In this document: positions 1-6,645 of the stretch, piece after piece
Numbering within the stretch: the stretch's first letter is position 1
Layout: each line of letters begins with the position of its first letter
The notes under the pieces: generated by a model
Seen by the model: the letters and a program-made list of their open reading frames with translations, nothing else
Databases searched by the model: none
What the model was told of the DNA's origin: nothing
From: an uncultured Bacteroidales bacterium
GTDB taxonomy: Bacteria; Bacteroidota; Bacteroidia; Bacteroidales; Paludibacteraceae
Assembly (NCBI GenBank): GCA_937886455.1
Contig: CALGCU010000146.1
Coordinates: 1 to 7,953, forward strand
DNA: 7,953 nucleotides
Direction: 5' to 3'
Program-made: the position numbers and the translations under genes

Positions 1-1654
1 GCAAATTGATGGTATCAGTCAAGCCGGAAGCTGATGAATTAAAGATGGTAGAACAATAGTTCACAAATGTACTGAACACAACTTCAATATCATACACACC
101 AGGCGCATCATACAAATAATTCAGCAATAATGAATCTTCATAAGTCACACCATCTGCCATGTCCCAACTGATTTTATCCACACCTAATATCTCTGACACA
201 AAGTGTACTGTATCACCATAGCACACCTTGATTTGCGACTCTCCCACAGCTGCTGAAAATGGAACACCGTTAATGGTAATACCGTTTTGCACTTTCACAG
301 AAGAACCGGCTGAATAAGCATATCCTTCATTTTCGCCTAATCCATAAGCATAAGCCACAACCCCTTCTCTACTTTCAATGGTATAAGAGTCATTCGGTAT
401 CTTCACGCGAGCATAAGAATACTCAGGCATACTCATGATAGGCCAGAACTGCAAAGGTTGCACTCCGGATGTTGATCCTGTTAACACAACAGTAGGAGCA
501 TTAGATGTACGGCTCACAATGTTCACATAGTGATCATGAGTCACACCTGTTTCATAAGTAGCAAAGTTCACCTTTTGAATCATTTGCTCAATTGGACTCA
601 CCCACACCATAGAAGGACCTCCCACTTTTTCTGTTGTGCCTGTACCTGCATAAGCATGACTACTTACCAAGTATTGATAAACTCCACAAGGACAAGAGGT
701 TTCCAGGAAGAATGCTTCTTGATTATCTGAGCCTGTTGGAATAGCAAATTCATACGTTTCACCCATATTAAGTGTCACTCCCATATCCACACCATCCAAC
801 ATCAATGTTGTACCATCACTGATAGCCGTCACACGGATTTTATCTTGCCCACGCATCGTACGGGTCAATGCAAAGTTAGTTCCCCAATATGCCACAGGCA
901 TGGCTTGTTCGTACAAGTGGTCACCATCACTACCTCCTCCGTATGGAATAGATTCACTCTGGTTACCATTAAACACAGCAATTCGTTTTCCGTCACGAGC
1001 ACGAACTACTGAACCCGACAAGTCACTACCCAACTTATTTGATTCTGCTTTCACTTGATAACATTGACCTCTATTCAAAGTCACCGTAAACATTTGTCCT
1101 GCAGGCTTTCCTTTTTCTGTTTTCCAGGTAGGCGTAATTTCCACCACCGTATTGTCCTCTGTAGCCACAATCAAAAATTCAGGAGCATACTCTTGTTTGC
1201 CTGATGAATTAGGATAAGTTTGTATCACATACTCACTCAACAAGGCTGTCGTAGGAAGAATTGCAGCATTGTCAAACACTTTCTCCACATAGTTAGAAGC
1301 AAACAATGCCACATCGGCATCAAACTCCAAACGAAGTACTTTGTTCTCCACTACCTCAGAAGAAGTCACATATGCTTCATACCCCAAACCATTGATAGGA
1401 TTCAAACCGGCAGGAACTGCCATATTGCTTCCCAGCACACCGGCTCCCCCCGGATTCTCTATTGTGATAAGATTACATGCATTCTCCGCTGAAATAGCCA
1501 AAGATAATTCCGGTTTTTTTTCATTTTGCATAAAAGCCACCCAGAATTCCTTACCTAAGGTAGATGGAGTCTGTGCAAAAACAGCCACACATGAACCCAT
1601 TGTCATAAAAAACAGGCTCAAAGCAAGCACATACGAACGAAAACTTTTTCTCAT
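1..1654 (-). CDS. IgGFc-binding-like / PKD surface protein, C-terminus cut off by the window edge
   Basis: The frame is open for 551 codons from ATG at 1654 to the window edge, so the C-terminus is missing. Residues 1-27 form a signal peptide with likely cleavage AVFA|Q. Residues 34-400 match the IgGFc-binding N-terminal family (PF17517, from memory): GKEFWVAFMQN near 34, LFASNY at 117-122, DHLYEQAMPVAYWGT at 245-259, SCPCGVYQYLV at 320-330 and SPIEQ at 353-357. Residues 475-530 look PKD-like (CYGDTVHF, then SWDMADG, then YDAPGVYDIEVVF). It is a paralogue of the 870-aa protein encoded at 3646-6258, sharing domain order and motifs, so a T9SS sorting tail beyond the edge is expected but not seen. 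The likely role is an exported adhesin-like surface protein; the ligand is unknown and IgG binding should not be assumed from the family name. No Shine-Dalgarno site precedes the ATG. C22 follows MGS, which is a poor lipobox, so I favour signal peptidase I. Confidence 0.88.
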   Translation of the reverse strand, partial: MRKSFRSYVLALSLFFMTMGSCVAVFAQTPSTLGKEFWVAFMQNEKKPELSLAISAENACNLITIENPGGAGVLGSNMAVPAGLNPINGLGYEAYVTSSEVVENKVLRLEFDADVALFASNYVEKVFDNAAILPTTALLSEYVIQTYPNSSGKQEYAPEFLIVATEDNTVVEITPTWKTEKGKPAGQMFTVTLNRGQCYQVKAESNKLGSDLSGSVVRARDGKRIAVFNGNQSESIPYGGGSDGDHLYEQAMPVAYWGTNFALTRTMRGQDKIRVTAISDGTTLMLDGVDMGVTLNMGETYEFAIPTGSDNQEAFFLETSCPCGVYQYLVSSHAYAGTGTTEKVGGPSMVWVSPIEQMIQKVNFATYETGVTHDHYVNIVSRTSNAPTVVLTGSTSGVQPLQFWPIMSMPEYSYARVKIPNDSYTIESREGVVAYAYGLGENEGYAYSAGSSVKVQNGITINGVPFSAAVGESQIKVCYGDTVHFVSEILGVDKISWDMADGVTYEDSLLLNYLYDAPGVYDIEVVFSTFVNYCSTIFNSSASGLTDTINL

Positions 1655-1728
1655 ATCTATTAGATTATTGATTGACAATACATTACAAGAACAATTCCTA
1701 CTTACACGCGGGCATTCATTCTCAGTTA

Positions 1729-1736
1729 CAAAGATA
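1729..1736 (-). promoter_or_regulatory. Candidate Bacteroidota -7 box (TATCTTTG) for the left IgGFc-like gene
   Basis: The minus strand reads TATCTTTG, matching the Bacteroides -7 consensus TAnnTTTG, 74 nt upstream of the ATG at 1654. I found no convincing TTTG element 19-22 nt further upstream, so this is a partial match only. An 11-bp palindrome (CACTAATAGTG, 1771-1781) lies about 45 bp upstream and might be an operator. Confidence 0.35.
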
Positions 1737-1843
1737 GCTGGTCATTATACCCTATATGTGTATTTTTTGACACTAATAGTGCTACATTTTTTCATTCAAC
1801 ATGACCCTACCTACCACAAAATAGTTCTATTCCCCATAAACAA

Positions 1844-1876
1844 CAAAGACCACCCACTTTATATGGATGGTCTTTG
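1844..1876 (-). terminator. Hairpin terminator of the OmpA-family gene
   Basis: Arms at 1844-1855 and 1865-1876 form a 12-bp stem with a 9-nt loop. On the minus strand every position pairs, including one U-G wobble; on the plus strand that position is a C-A mismatch, which points to minus-strand function. The hairpin starts 18 nt after the TAG stop at 1895 and is followed by the T-rich stretch CTTTGTTGTTTATG. It separates the OmpA gene from the IgGFc-like gene downstream, which therefore probably has its own promoter. Confidence 0.75.
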
Positions 1877-1894
1877 CTCTATTTCCACATCAAA

Positions 1895-3580
1895 CTATTC
1901 GTTTGACAAGATTTCAAATTCTACACGACGGTTCTTAGCGCGTCCTTCTTCCGTATCATTAGTTGCCACCGGTTCACGTTCACCCATACCTTCGTATTCG
2001 ATACGTGAGCGTTCTACACCGCGACCAATAATGTCTTCACGAACAGACTTAGCACGTCCTTCTGATAATTTTTGGTTAGCTGCATCTGAACCTACATTGT
2101 CGGTGTGACCGATAATCTTAATACGCAACTTAGGATTATCCACCATCAAGAAGTAGAGGTCTTCCAATGCTTGTTCTGACTCAGGCAAGATTGTAGTCTT
2201 AGCTGTAGCAAAGAACAAGTTTTCGATAACAATCTTCTTCTTCTCTTCGATTGGGTTCAAAATCAAGTAAACTGAATCTTTCACGAAGACTACACTGTCT
2301 GTATTTGGCAAGTAACCCGGTTTATTGATATAAGCACCATAAGTACCCGGAGTCAACTTGGTAGCAAATGTACCTTCTTCTGTAGTCAAGCCTTCAAACA
2401 ACACATTGCCTTCTGAATCCAAGAATTGTACTTGCACATCGCTCAAACGACGTTGTGTCTTTCCGTCCACCAACACACCATTCATTACAGGAGGTGGCAC
2501 AACAATTGGTTGTGGCTTCGGTTTTGGCTGTGGTTTCGGTTTTGGCTGTGGTTTCGGACGACGTTTAGGTTGTTTCTTTGGAATTTCATACAACACTGTA
2601 AACTTCGCACCTACAGTTAATGGATTCAAGGCAGCTGAAGCGGCACCTTTTGTTCCCAACTGAGTTGACATAGCCATGTCAGCCGGTTTATTTCCTCCGG
2701 TTACATACGCAGGAACATCATTACCTGATGTATTGGCACCGGATGCAATTCTCGCATCTGCATCTGCCAAGTTCTTTGAATAGTTATTGATATTCAACAC
2801 ACCATACTCAAAGTACACACCGGCACGATAATGCAATGATTCTTTAAAGGTTTTTCTGCGAGCACGTCCGCGACGTCCTTCACCGCGTTTCGGCTTCACT
2901 GCCAACCATTCATCCAAGTTCACACCAAACTCACCGGCAACTGATAAATTCAAAGTATTAAAGTTGAACTTTTGCGCTCCTTCTTTCCATTTGTAGTTAT
3001 CTGCCTCATGATTGGGCATTGCACCTAAACCACCTTGTCCGTCTCCAATCAACTCATCATCCACATATTGTCCCAACACCTTTGATTTCATTGTGTAGTT
3101 ACCAAACAAGTTAACACCCACTTTAGGACCGACAAAGAAATAGTACCTATCAAAGTATGCACCAAACATTACCGGCAAGTTCAAATAAAGCGCATTGCGC
3201 GTTTCTGTCATCTTGGTGTAGTCATACTGATAAGACATTGGATAACCCGGATTGATTAACTCACGATTTACTGTGAAATCACCAATGCGGGTAGCCGCAT
3301 TAAGATAATCAAAACTCAAACCGGTATAGAAACGGAATTTTTGCACTTGTAACTCATAGGTTACATCCAATCCGGTACCTACTCCACCCAACACACCATT
3401 CTTGCCGGAATAGAAATTGGTGTCTAAACCGATTTTGTTCATATTATCCAGCATAGCCGAATAACCCAATTTAGCAGACAAGCCCACATAGTGAGTAGGT
3501 TTCTGCGCTTGCACAGTCCATAGTGTTCCTACTATCATCAACACTACACTGATTTTCTTCATCAAAAACGTTCTTTTCAT
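1895..3580 (-). CDS. OmpA-family outer-membrane protein with barrel, Pro/Lys linker and carboxypeptidase-regulatory-like domain
   Basis: This 561-residue protein should sit in the outer membrane and hold it to peptidoglycan. Residues 1-25 are a signal peptide (VQA|Q). Residues 27-333 resemble an outer-membrane beta-barrel, with alternating aromatic strands such as FRFYTGLSFDYL and YYFFVGPKVGVNLFG, and end in FTVLYEI. Residues 335-359 are a Pro/Lys/Gln linker. Residues 366-440 resemble a carboxypeptidase-regulatory-like beta-sandwich (GVLVDGKTQRRLSDVQVQF, then TTEEGTFATKLTPGTY). Residues 450-558 are the OmpA C-terminal domain with IIGHTDNVGSDAANQKLSEGRA. D494 and R509 have the 15-residue spacing of the known diaminopimelate-binding Asp/Arg pair. 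ATG at 3580 gives the longest form; ATG at 3562 (MKKISVVLMIVGT) gives a more typical signal peptide and is an equally good start. Neither has a Shine-Dalgarno site. An Arg-rich stretch at 230-245 is unusual inside a barrel. The gene follows the 870-aa IgGFc-like gene by 65 bp and may be co-transcribed with it. Confidence 0.93.
   Translation of the reverse strand: MKRTFLMKKISVVLMIVGTLWTVQAQKPTHYVGLSAKLGYSAMLDNMNKIGLDTNFYSGKNGVLGGVGTGLDVTYELQVQKFRFYTGLSFDYLNAATRIGDFTVNRELINPGYPMSYQYDYTKMTETRNALYLNLPVMFGAYFDRYYFFVGPKVGVNLFGNYTMKSKVLGQYVDDELIGDGQGGLGAMPNHEADNYKWKEGAQKFNFNTLNLSVAGEFGVNLDEWLAVKPKRGEGRRGRARRKTFKESLHYRAGVYFEYGVLNINNYSKNLADADARIASGANTSGNDVPAYVTGGNKPADMAMSTQLGTKGAASAALNPLTVGAKFTVLYEIPKKQPKRRPKPQPKPKPQPKPKPQPIVVPPPVMNGVLVDGKTQRRLSDVQVQFLDSEGNVLFEGLTTEEGTFATKLTPGTYGAYINKPGYLPNTDSVVFVKDSVYLILNPIEEKKKIVIENLFFATAKTTILPESEQALEDLYFLMVDNPKLRIKIIGHTDNVGSDAANQKLSEGRAKSVREDIIGRGVERSRIEYEGMGEREPVATNDTEEGRAKNRRVEFEILSNE
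2508..2561 (-). repeat. 18-bp tandem repeat encoding the PKPQPK linker of the OmpA-family protein
   Basis: Three 18-bp units (2508-2525, 2526-2543, 2544-2561) read GGYTGTGGYTTCGGTTTT on the plus strand, the last unit diverging in its final four bases. They encode an in-frame hexapeptide repeat of Pro, Lys and Gln on the minus strand. The translated stretch is a rigid, positively charged spacer between the barrel and the periplasmic domains. The in-frame 18-bp period would allow length changes without frameshift. Confidence 0.85.
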
Positions 3581-3626
3581 GTAATTCGTTTTTTATAATT
3601 TGACGCAATGCCATACTATACGTCGG

Positions 3627-3660
3627 CAAAGCTACATAATTTTCTTTATTTTTCCACAAT
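3627..3660 (-). promoter_or_regulatory. Candidate Bacteroidota promoter for the OmpA-family gene
   Basis: The minus strand has TAGCTTTG at 3634-3627, matching the -7 consensus TAnnTTTG. ATTG lies 22 nt upstream at 3660-3657, a weak -33 element with slightly long spacing that overlaps the last codons of the upstream gene. The -7 box is 46 nt before the ATG at 3580, giving a short leader. I saw no terminator in the 65-bp gap, so read-through from the upstream gene is also possible. Confidence 0.42.
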
Positions 3661-6258
3661 AAATCTTAATGTTTTTATGTCTTTTATGTCTTCAAACATA
3701 ATTTTCAAAACATAGACCCCTTTATTTGCCGGTGTTTGGATGGTATTTAGACCTTTTTCTAATGCATGTGTGCTCACACAACGTCCCATTACATCATACA
3801 CTTGAGCTGCTGCTTTTTGAGCCACCTCTATTGTTGACACACTTCCTTCTTGCAAGTATTTCACATCCAATTCTGGTGTATCTGCTGAAGGATCATCCAC
3901 AGGAGACACTGGACAAGAACACAATTTCATGCCATTCTTATCGGTCAATTCCACATAATATGTTGAACCTACTTCCAATGGTTGATAAATAAATGTATTT
4001 GTTTCGCCCGGCATAACTTGATAGTCTTTATACCATTGATATGCCACAAAGTCAAATCCACCATTGTGAGCCGCATTTTTCACACCCAACACATCATTCC
4101 AGCGTTGCGCCAACACATCTTCTGGTTTGTAGTTCACTCGGAAATCAATATCCACCGTGTCATTCATACAGTCATTGTGCAAAATCAAGTCTGCATGATA
4201 TACTTCTGCCGACTTAGCCGATGCCGGAAGTGGCACTGCCATATAACTACTGCCGGAGTTATCAAATTGTACTTCAATCTCCGCAGGGAATCCGGCATTT
4301 TGTGCTTCTGCATCAAATTTCGCATAGACATTATCCACCGCTTGTGGGTCGCCCAAGTGACTATAATACACATTAAATGTCTTCAAGTTAGGGCATACAA
4401 ACGGAGAAATAGAGTCAATTGTCACTGCCAAATGTTGAGTGTTCACCGGAATAGGAATACTATCTACAGCTGATTCACCGCGACACAAACCGGATGTAGT
4501 ACGCCACAAGATTACTTGTGCTCTATAAAGGTCTGAATCCGGATATTTATAATCCACTGTATAGGCTTGCACTTCACCCGGAACAGCAGGATATTGAATG
4601 GTGTCATTTCCATCACCGAAAATCCATTTCACACTATCCACTGCAGCCGACAAGTCCAACTTGAAGTGTACAGTATCTACACCACAAAGTGTTTTGCCTT
4701 CCTCTCCTGCACTGAATATCTCACCATTGATTTCTACAAATGACACCAATGGAACTGTTTTTCCACCCACTGAGTAGGCGTATGCTTCTTTTTCTCCATA
4801 TCCATAAGCGTGAGCAATAAAACCTTTATTACCCTTCAACACATGTGTTTCCGGTGCATAACTACTACCCACCTTCTTACCATTACCCAACCAGTATTGA
4901 ACATAAGAATATTCCGGTTTATTGGGCACTGCTTGCCATCCTGTGATAGCACTTCCATCCAGTGTCATGCTACCGGTATTGGATGTTTCTGTTACAATAT
5001 TCACAAAATGTTCCGGAAGAGTACCCGCATCTGACTCAATCACAGGATAAGACACAAATTGAATTTCTTCGATTTGTTGTTCCAGTGGATTAATCCACAC
5101 CATTGCGGGGTCACCATTCTGCCATTCATCATTCGCATCTTTTCCATCCTCACGATTACTTACCATATACAGATATACTTGACACGGACATGAAGCCTCG
5201 ATGTAATGTACTCCGGCATTCTCCACCTTCATTTCATAGGTGCGACTTGCGTTGGATGCAAAATCAAAGGTGTGTACTTCACTTCCATCCACTTTCAGTG
5301 TAGTTCCGTCATCCAATGCGGTTACACGAAGAATGTCGTATTTACGTTTCACGCCATTTCTCAACATTGAACCCGTTACCACAAAAGAAGTTCCCCAGTA
5401 AGCCGTAGGCATGGCTTGTTCATACAAGTGGTCACGGTCACGTATTTCATGAGGTATATTTGTGTGGGGGTCACCCATAAACACCGCAATCTTCTTTCCG
5501 TCACGTGCTTTCACATAACTACCCGTGAGGTCTGAAGCAGTTCCGTCTTTCAATCCTGTCCACACATACCACACTTGTCCTTTTTTCAATGCCGGAGTGT
5601 GCAATGTATCCGCTGCTGCCGCACGTTTTTGAGGCATACCGATGGTAATACCACCGCCTCCTCCGCTTCCGGAGCCAGAGCCACCTCCACCTACATCAAC
5701 ACCGCCTCCACTTCCACTTCCGGAAGCTGCTGCATTAGTCAACACGTAATCCACCACTACATCATCCTCGGCAGCAACAATGGCAAAGTGAGTACCTTGA
5801 GGTTTATCATCATCATCATGGTCAGATGCCGGATAGGTAGAAATCACATACTCATCCAAGAGTGCTGCAGTAGGCAAGATATTTGCCGCTTCTGTTGATT
5901 TAACACGATAGTTAGATGCAAACAAAGAAATCGACGTTGTAGAAGTCACTTGAATAGCCGTATTCGTTGCTTCTCCGGTCACACTGGAGTATGCATCCGT
6001 TTTACTCAGTGTATCCATCACTGTAGTGTTAGCCGGTACACTCAAGGTTTTCGTAAATCCTGTGTGAGGATTACTGATAGTCACTTCAGCGGCTTCTTTT
6101 GCTGATATAGCCAACGACAACACTGTCGGGTCATCCGCGTCCGCTCTCAAGAACGTCACCCAGAAGTCAGTCCCTTCTGTGGTTTGATTGTCTGTATTGG
6201 CAAGCAGAGTGCCATGCCACATCATCAGACAAGCGAGCATTAAAAAAACTTTTTTCAT
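3646..6258 (-). CDS. IgGFc-binding-like / PKD surface protein with T9SS type A sorting domain
   Basis: This complete 870-residue protein is predicted to be exported by Sec and then T9SS, with its C-terminal signal removed at the cell surface. Residues 1-20 are a signal peptide (LLA|N). Residues 28-450 match the IgGFc-binding-like family: GTDFWVTFL at 29-37, LFASNY at 112-117, DHLYEQAMPTAYWGT at 276-290, SCPCQVYLYMVS at 356-367 and NPLEQQ at 390-395. Residues 178-207 are an almost pure Gly/Ser insertion absent from the paralogue starting at 1654. Residues 523-590 are PKD-like (WIFGDGND at 545-552). Residues 739-777 are Ig-like (YQWYKDYQVMPGETN, then YYVELTDKNG). Residues 801-870 are a T9SS type A sorting tail (VYDVMGRCVSTHALEKGLN, then KGVYVLKI). 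The start is ATG at 6258; a TTG directly before it at 6261 is less likely. No Shine-Dalgarno is present; the leader next to the ATG is an A/T palindrome. The ligand is unknown; an adhesin-like role is inferred. Confidence 0.92.
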   Translation of the reverse strand: MKKVFLMLACLMMWHGTLLANTDNQTTEGTDFWVTFLRADADDPTVLSLAISAKEAAEVTISNPHTGFTKTLSVPANTTVMDTLSKTDAYSSVTGEATNTAIQVTSTTSISLFASNYRVKSTEAANILPTAALLDEYVISTYPASDHDDDDKPQGTHFAIVAAEDDVVVDYVLTNAAASGSGSGGGVDVGGGGSGSGSGGGGGITIGMPQKRAAAADTLHTPALKKGQVWYVWTGLKDGTASDLTGSYVKARDGKKIAVFMGDPHTNIPHEIRDRDHLYEQAMPTAYWGTSFVVTGSMLRNGVKRKYDILRVTALDDGTTLKVDGSEVHTFDFASNASRTYEMKVENAGVHYIEASCPCQVYLYMVSNREDGKDANDEWQNGDPAMVWINPLEQQIEEIQFVSYPVIESDAGTLPEHFVNIVTETSNTGSMTLDGSAITGWQAVPNKPEYSYVQYWLGNGKKVGSSYAPETHVLKGNKGFIAHAYGYGEKEAYAYSVGGKTVPLVSFVEINGEIFSAGEEGKTLCGVDTVHFKLDLSAAVDSVKWIFGDGNDTIQYPAVPGEVQAYTVDYKYPDSDLYRAQVILWRTTSGLCRGESAVDSIPIPVNTQHLAVTIDSISPFVCPNLKTFNVYYSHLGDPQAVDNVYAKFDAEAQNAGFPAEIEVQFDNSGSSYMAVPLPASAKSAEVYHADLILHNDCMNDTVDIDFRVNYKPEDVLAQRWNDVLGVKNAAHNGGFDFVAYQWYKDYQVMPGETNTFIYQPLEVGSTYYVELTDKNGMKLCSCPVSPVDDPSADTPELDVKYLQEGSVSTIEVAQKAAAQVYDVMGRCVSTHALEKGLNTIQTPANKGVYVLKIMFEDIKDIKTLRFIVEK
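5638..5727 (-). repeat. Gly/Ser low-complexity insertion inside the IgGFc-like domain
   Basis: Residues 178-207 of the 870-aa protein are nearly all Gly and Ser (runs such as GSGSGGG, GGGGSGSGSGGGGG) broken by VDV and ITI. The DNA is correspondingly C+G rich on the plus strand compared with its flanks. The paralogue at 1-1654 has an ordinary sequence of similar position (TPTWKTEKGKPAGQ) instead. This is probably a flexible surface loop or linker splitting the domain. Confidence 0.85.
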
Positions 6259-6335
6259 CAAAATAATTATTTTAAGGTTGAATTCTCTTCTTCACGTTTG
6301 CGTATGCATACAAAAAGCCACACTACAAAACGTGG

Positions 6336-6343
6336 CAAAATTA
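6336..6343 (-). promoter_or_regulatory. Candidate -7 box (TAATTTTG) for the 870-aa surface protein gene
   Basis: The minus strand reads TAATTTTG, a TAnnTTTG match 77 nt before the ATG at 6258. No TTTG-like -33 element sits at the right distance, so the call rests on one box. A short inverted repeat, GCCAC at 6317-6321 and GTGGC at 6332-6336, lies at the expected transcription start. Confidence 0.38.
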
Positions 6344-6455
6344 CTCCTTATATTTATAGGTAATGTATCACTCTTTAACATATTTTGTAGAATATTTGAC
6401 ACTCCACGCCCCATTTTTCCTCTTCTCTAAGAAAAACAAGGTGCGATTTACCAAG

Positions 6456-6501
6456 CACTCTACACACTTTTATCACACTCTACACATCTCAATTTATCAC
6501 A
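6456..6501 (+). repeat. Imperfect direct repeats upstream of the lipoprotein promoter
   Basis: CACTCTACACA occurs at 6456-6466 and again at 6476-6486, exactly 20 bp apart. Each copy is followed by TTTATCACA (6469-6477 and 6493-6501). The 20-bp offset is about two helical turns, and the repeats end about 30 bp upstream of the candidate -33 element. They could be paired activator sites; this is inference from position. Confidence 0.5.
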
Positions 6502-6518
6502 TCACACCACCTCTACTC

Positions 6519-6549
6519 TTGCATATATACATCTTTCCACCTACCTTTG
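6519..6549 (+). promoter_or_regulatory. Bacteroidota-type promoter of the lipoprotein gene
   Basis: TTG at 6519-6521 and TACCTTTG at 6542-6549 are separated by 20 nt, which fits the Bacteroides pattern of a -33 TTTG, 19-21 nt, and -7 TAnnTTTG. Transcription would start near 6556 and give a leader of about 90 nt. This is the best promoter match in the window because both elements and the spacing agree. Confidence 0.55.
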
Positions 6550-6574
6550 TCTCCGCAAAGGGAACTTCTGTAAA

Positions 6575-6601
6575 TGTGGCACGCTATTTGAATTTGCCAC
6601 A
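6575..6601 (+). promoter_or_regulatory. Inverted repeat in the lipoprotein gene leader
   Basis: TGTGGCA (6575-6581) and TGCCACA (6595-6601) are perfect inverted copies separated by 13 nt. In RNA this would be a 7-bp hairpin in the leader, about 30 nt before the Shine-Dalgarno site; in DNA it could be an operator half-site pair. It has no T tract, so it is not a terminator. Confidence 0.4.
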
Positions 6602-6632
6602 GTAGAAAAACGTTATCAACTACACAACATAA

Positions 6633-6640
6633 AAAGGAGG
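6633..6640 (+). promoter_or_regulatory. Strong Shine-Dalgarno site (AAAGGAGG) of the lipoprotein gene
   Basis: AAAGGAGG ends 5 nt before the ATG at 6646 and is close to a perfect complement of a typical 16S rRNA 3' end. It fixes the start codon. The other three genes in the window have no such site, which is usual for Bacteroidota, so this one stands out. Confidence 0.8.
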
Positions 6641-6645
6641 TTATT

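Larger units (their letters stand above)
6259..6645. other. 387-bp divergent intergenic region
   Basis: No coding frame here has convincing protein-like composition. The region separates the divergent 870-aa surface protein and lipoprotein genes. It holds a perfect A/T palindrome (6260-6273) next to the minus-strand start, a candidate minus-strand -7 box (6336-6343), a C/T/A-rich stretch with imperfect direct repeats (6456-6501), a plus-strand promoter (6519-6549), a small inverted repeat in the lipoprotein leader (6575-6601) and a Shine-Dalgarno site (6633-6640). Confidence 0.8.

Noticed and set aside
1589..1591. Lipobox reading for the left IgGFc-like protein (C22 after MGS)
   Set aside because: Met at -3 and Gly at -2 are poor for a lipobox, and a better signal peptidase I site (AVFA|Q) follows; T9SS cargo usually has a type I signal.
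1744..1749. TATAAT on the minus strand upstream of the left IgGFc-like gene
   Set aside because: It looks like a sigma-70 -10 box, but the Bacteroidota primary sigma factor uses TAnnTTTG, and there is no -35 partner.
1341..2108. Open frame of 255 codons on the plus strand
   Set aside because: It runs antisense through the start of one gene, the terminator and the end of the OmpA domain, and its product has no recognisable domain.
3585..3645. Possible terminator between the 870-aa gene and the OmpA-family gene
   Set aside because: Only a 4-bp TGCC/GGCA pairing is present, with no T tract, so I do not call a terminator there.
6259..6261. TTG as an upstream start for the 870-aa protein
   Set aside because: An ATG follows immediately and gives a standard MKK signal peptide; the TTG adds one residue with no better ribosome site.
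6302..6311. GTATGCATAC palindrome
   Set aside because: It is a 10-bp palindrome of a common type with no repeat partner and no clear position relative to a promoter.
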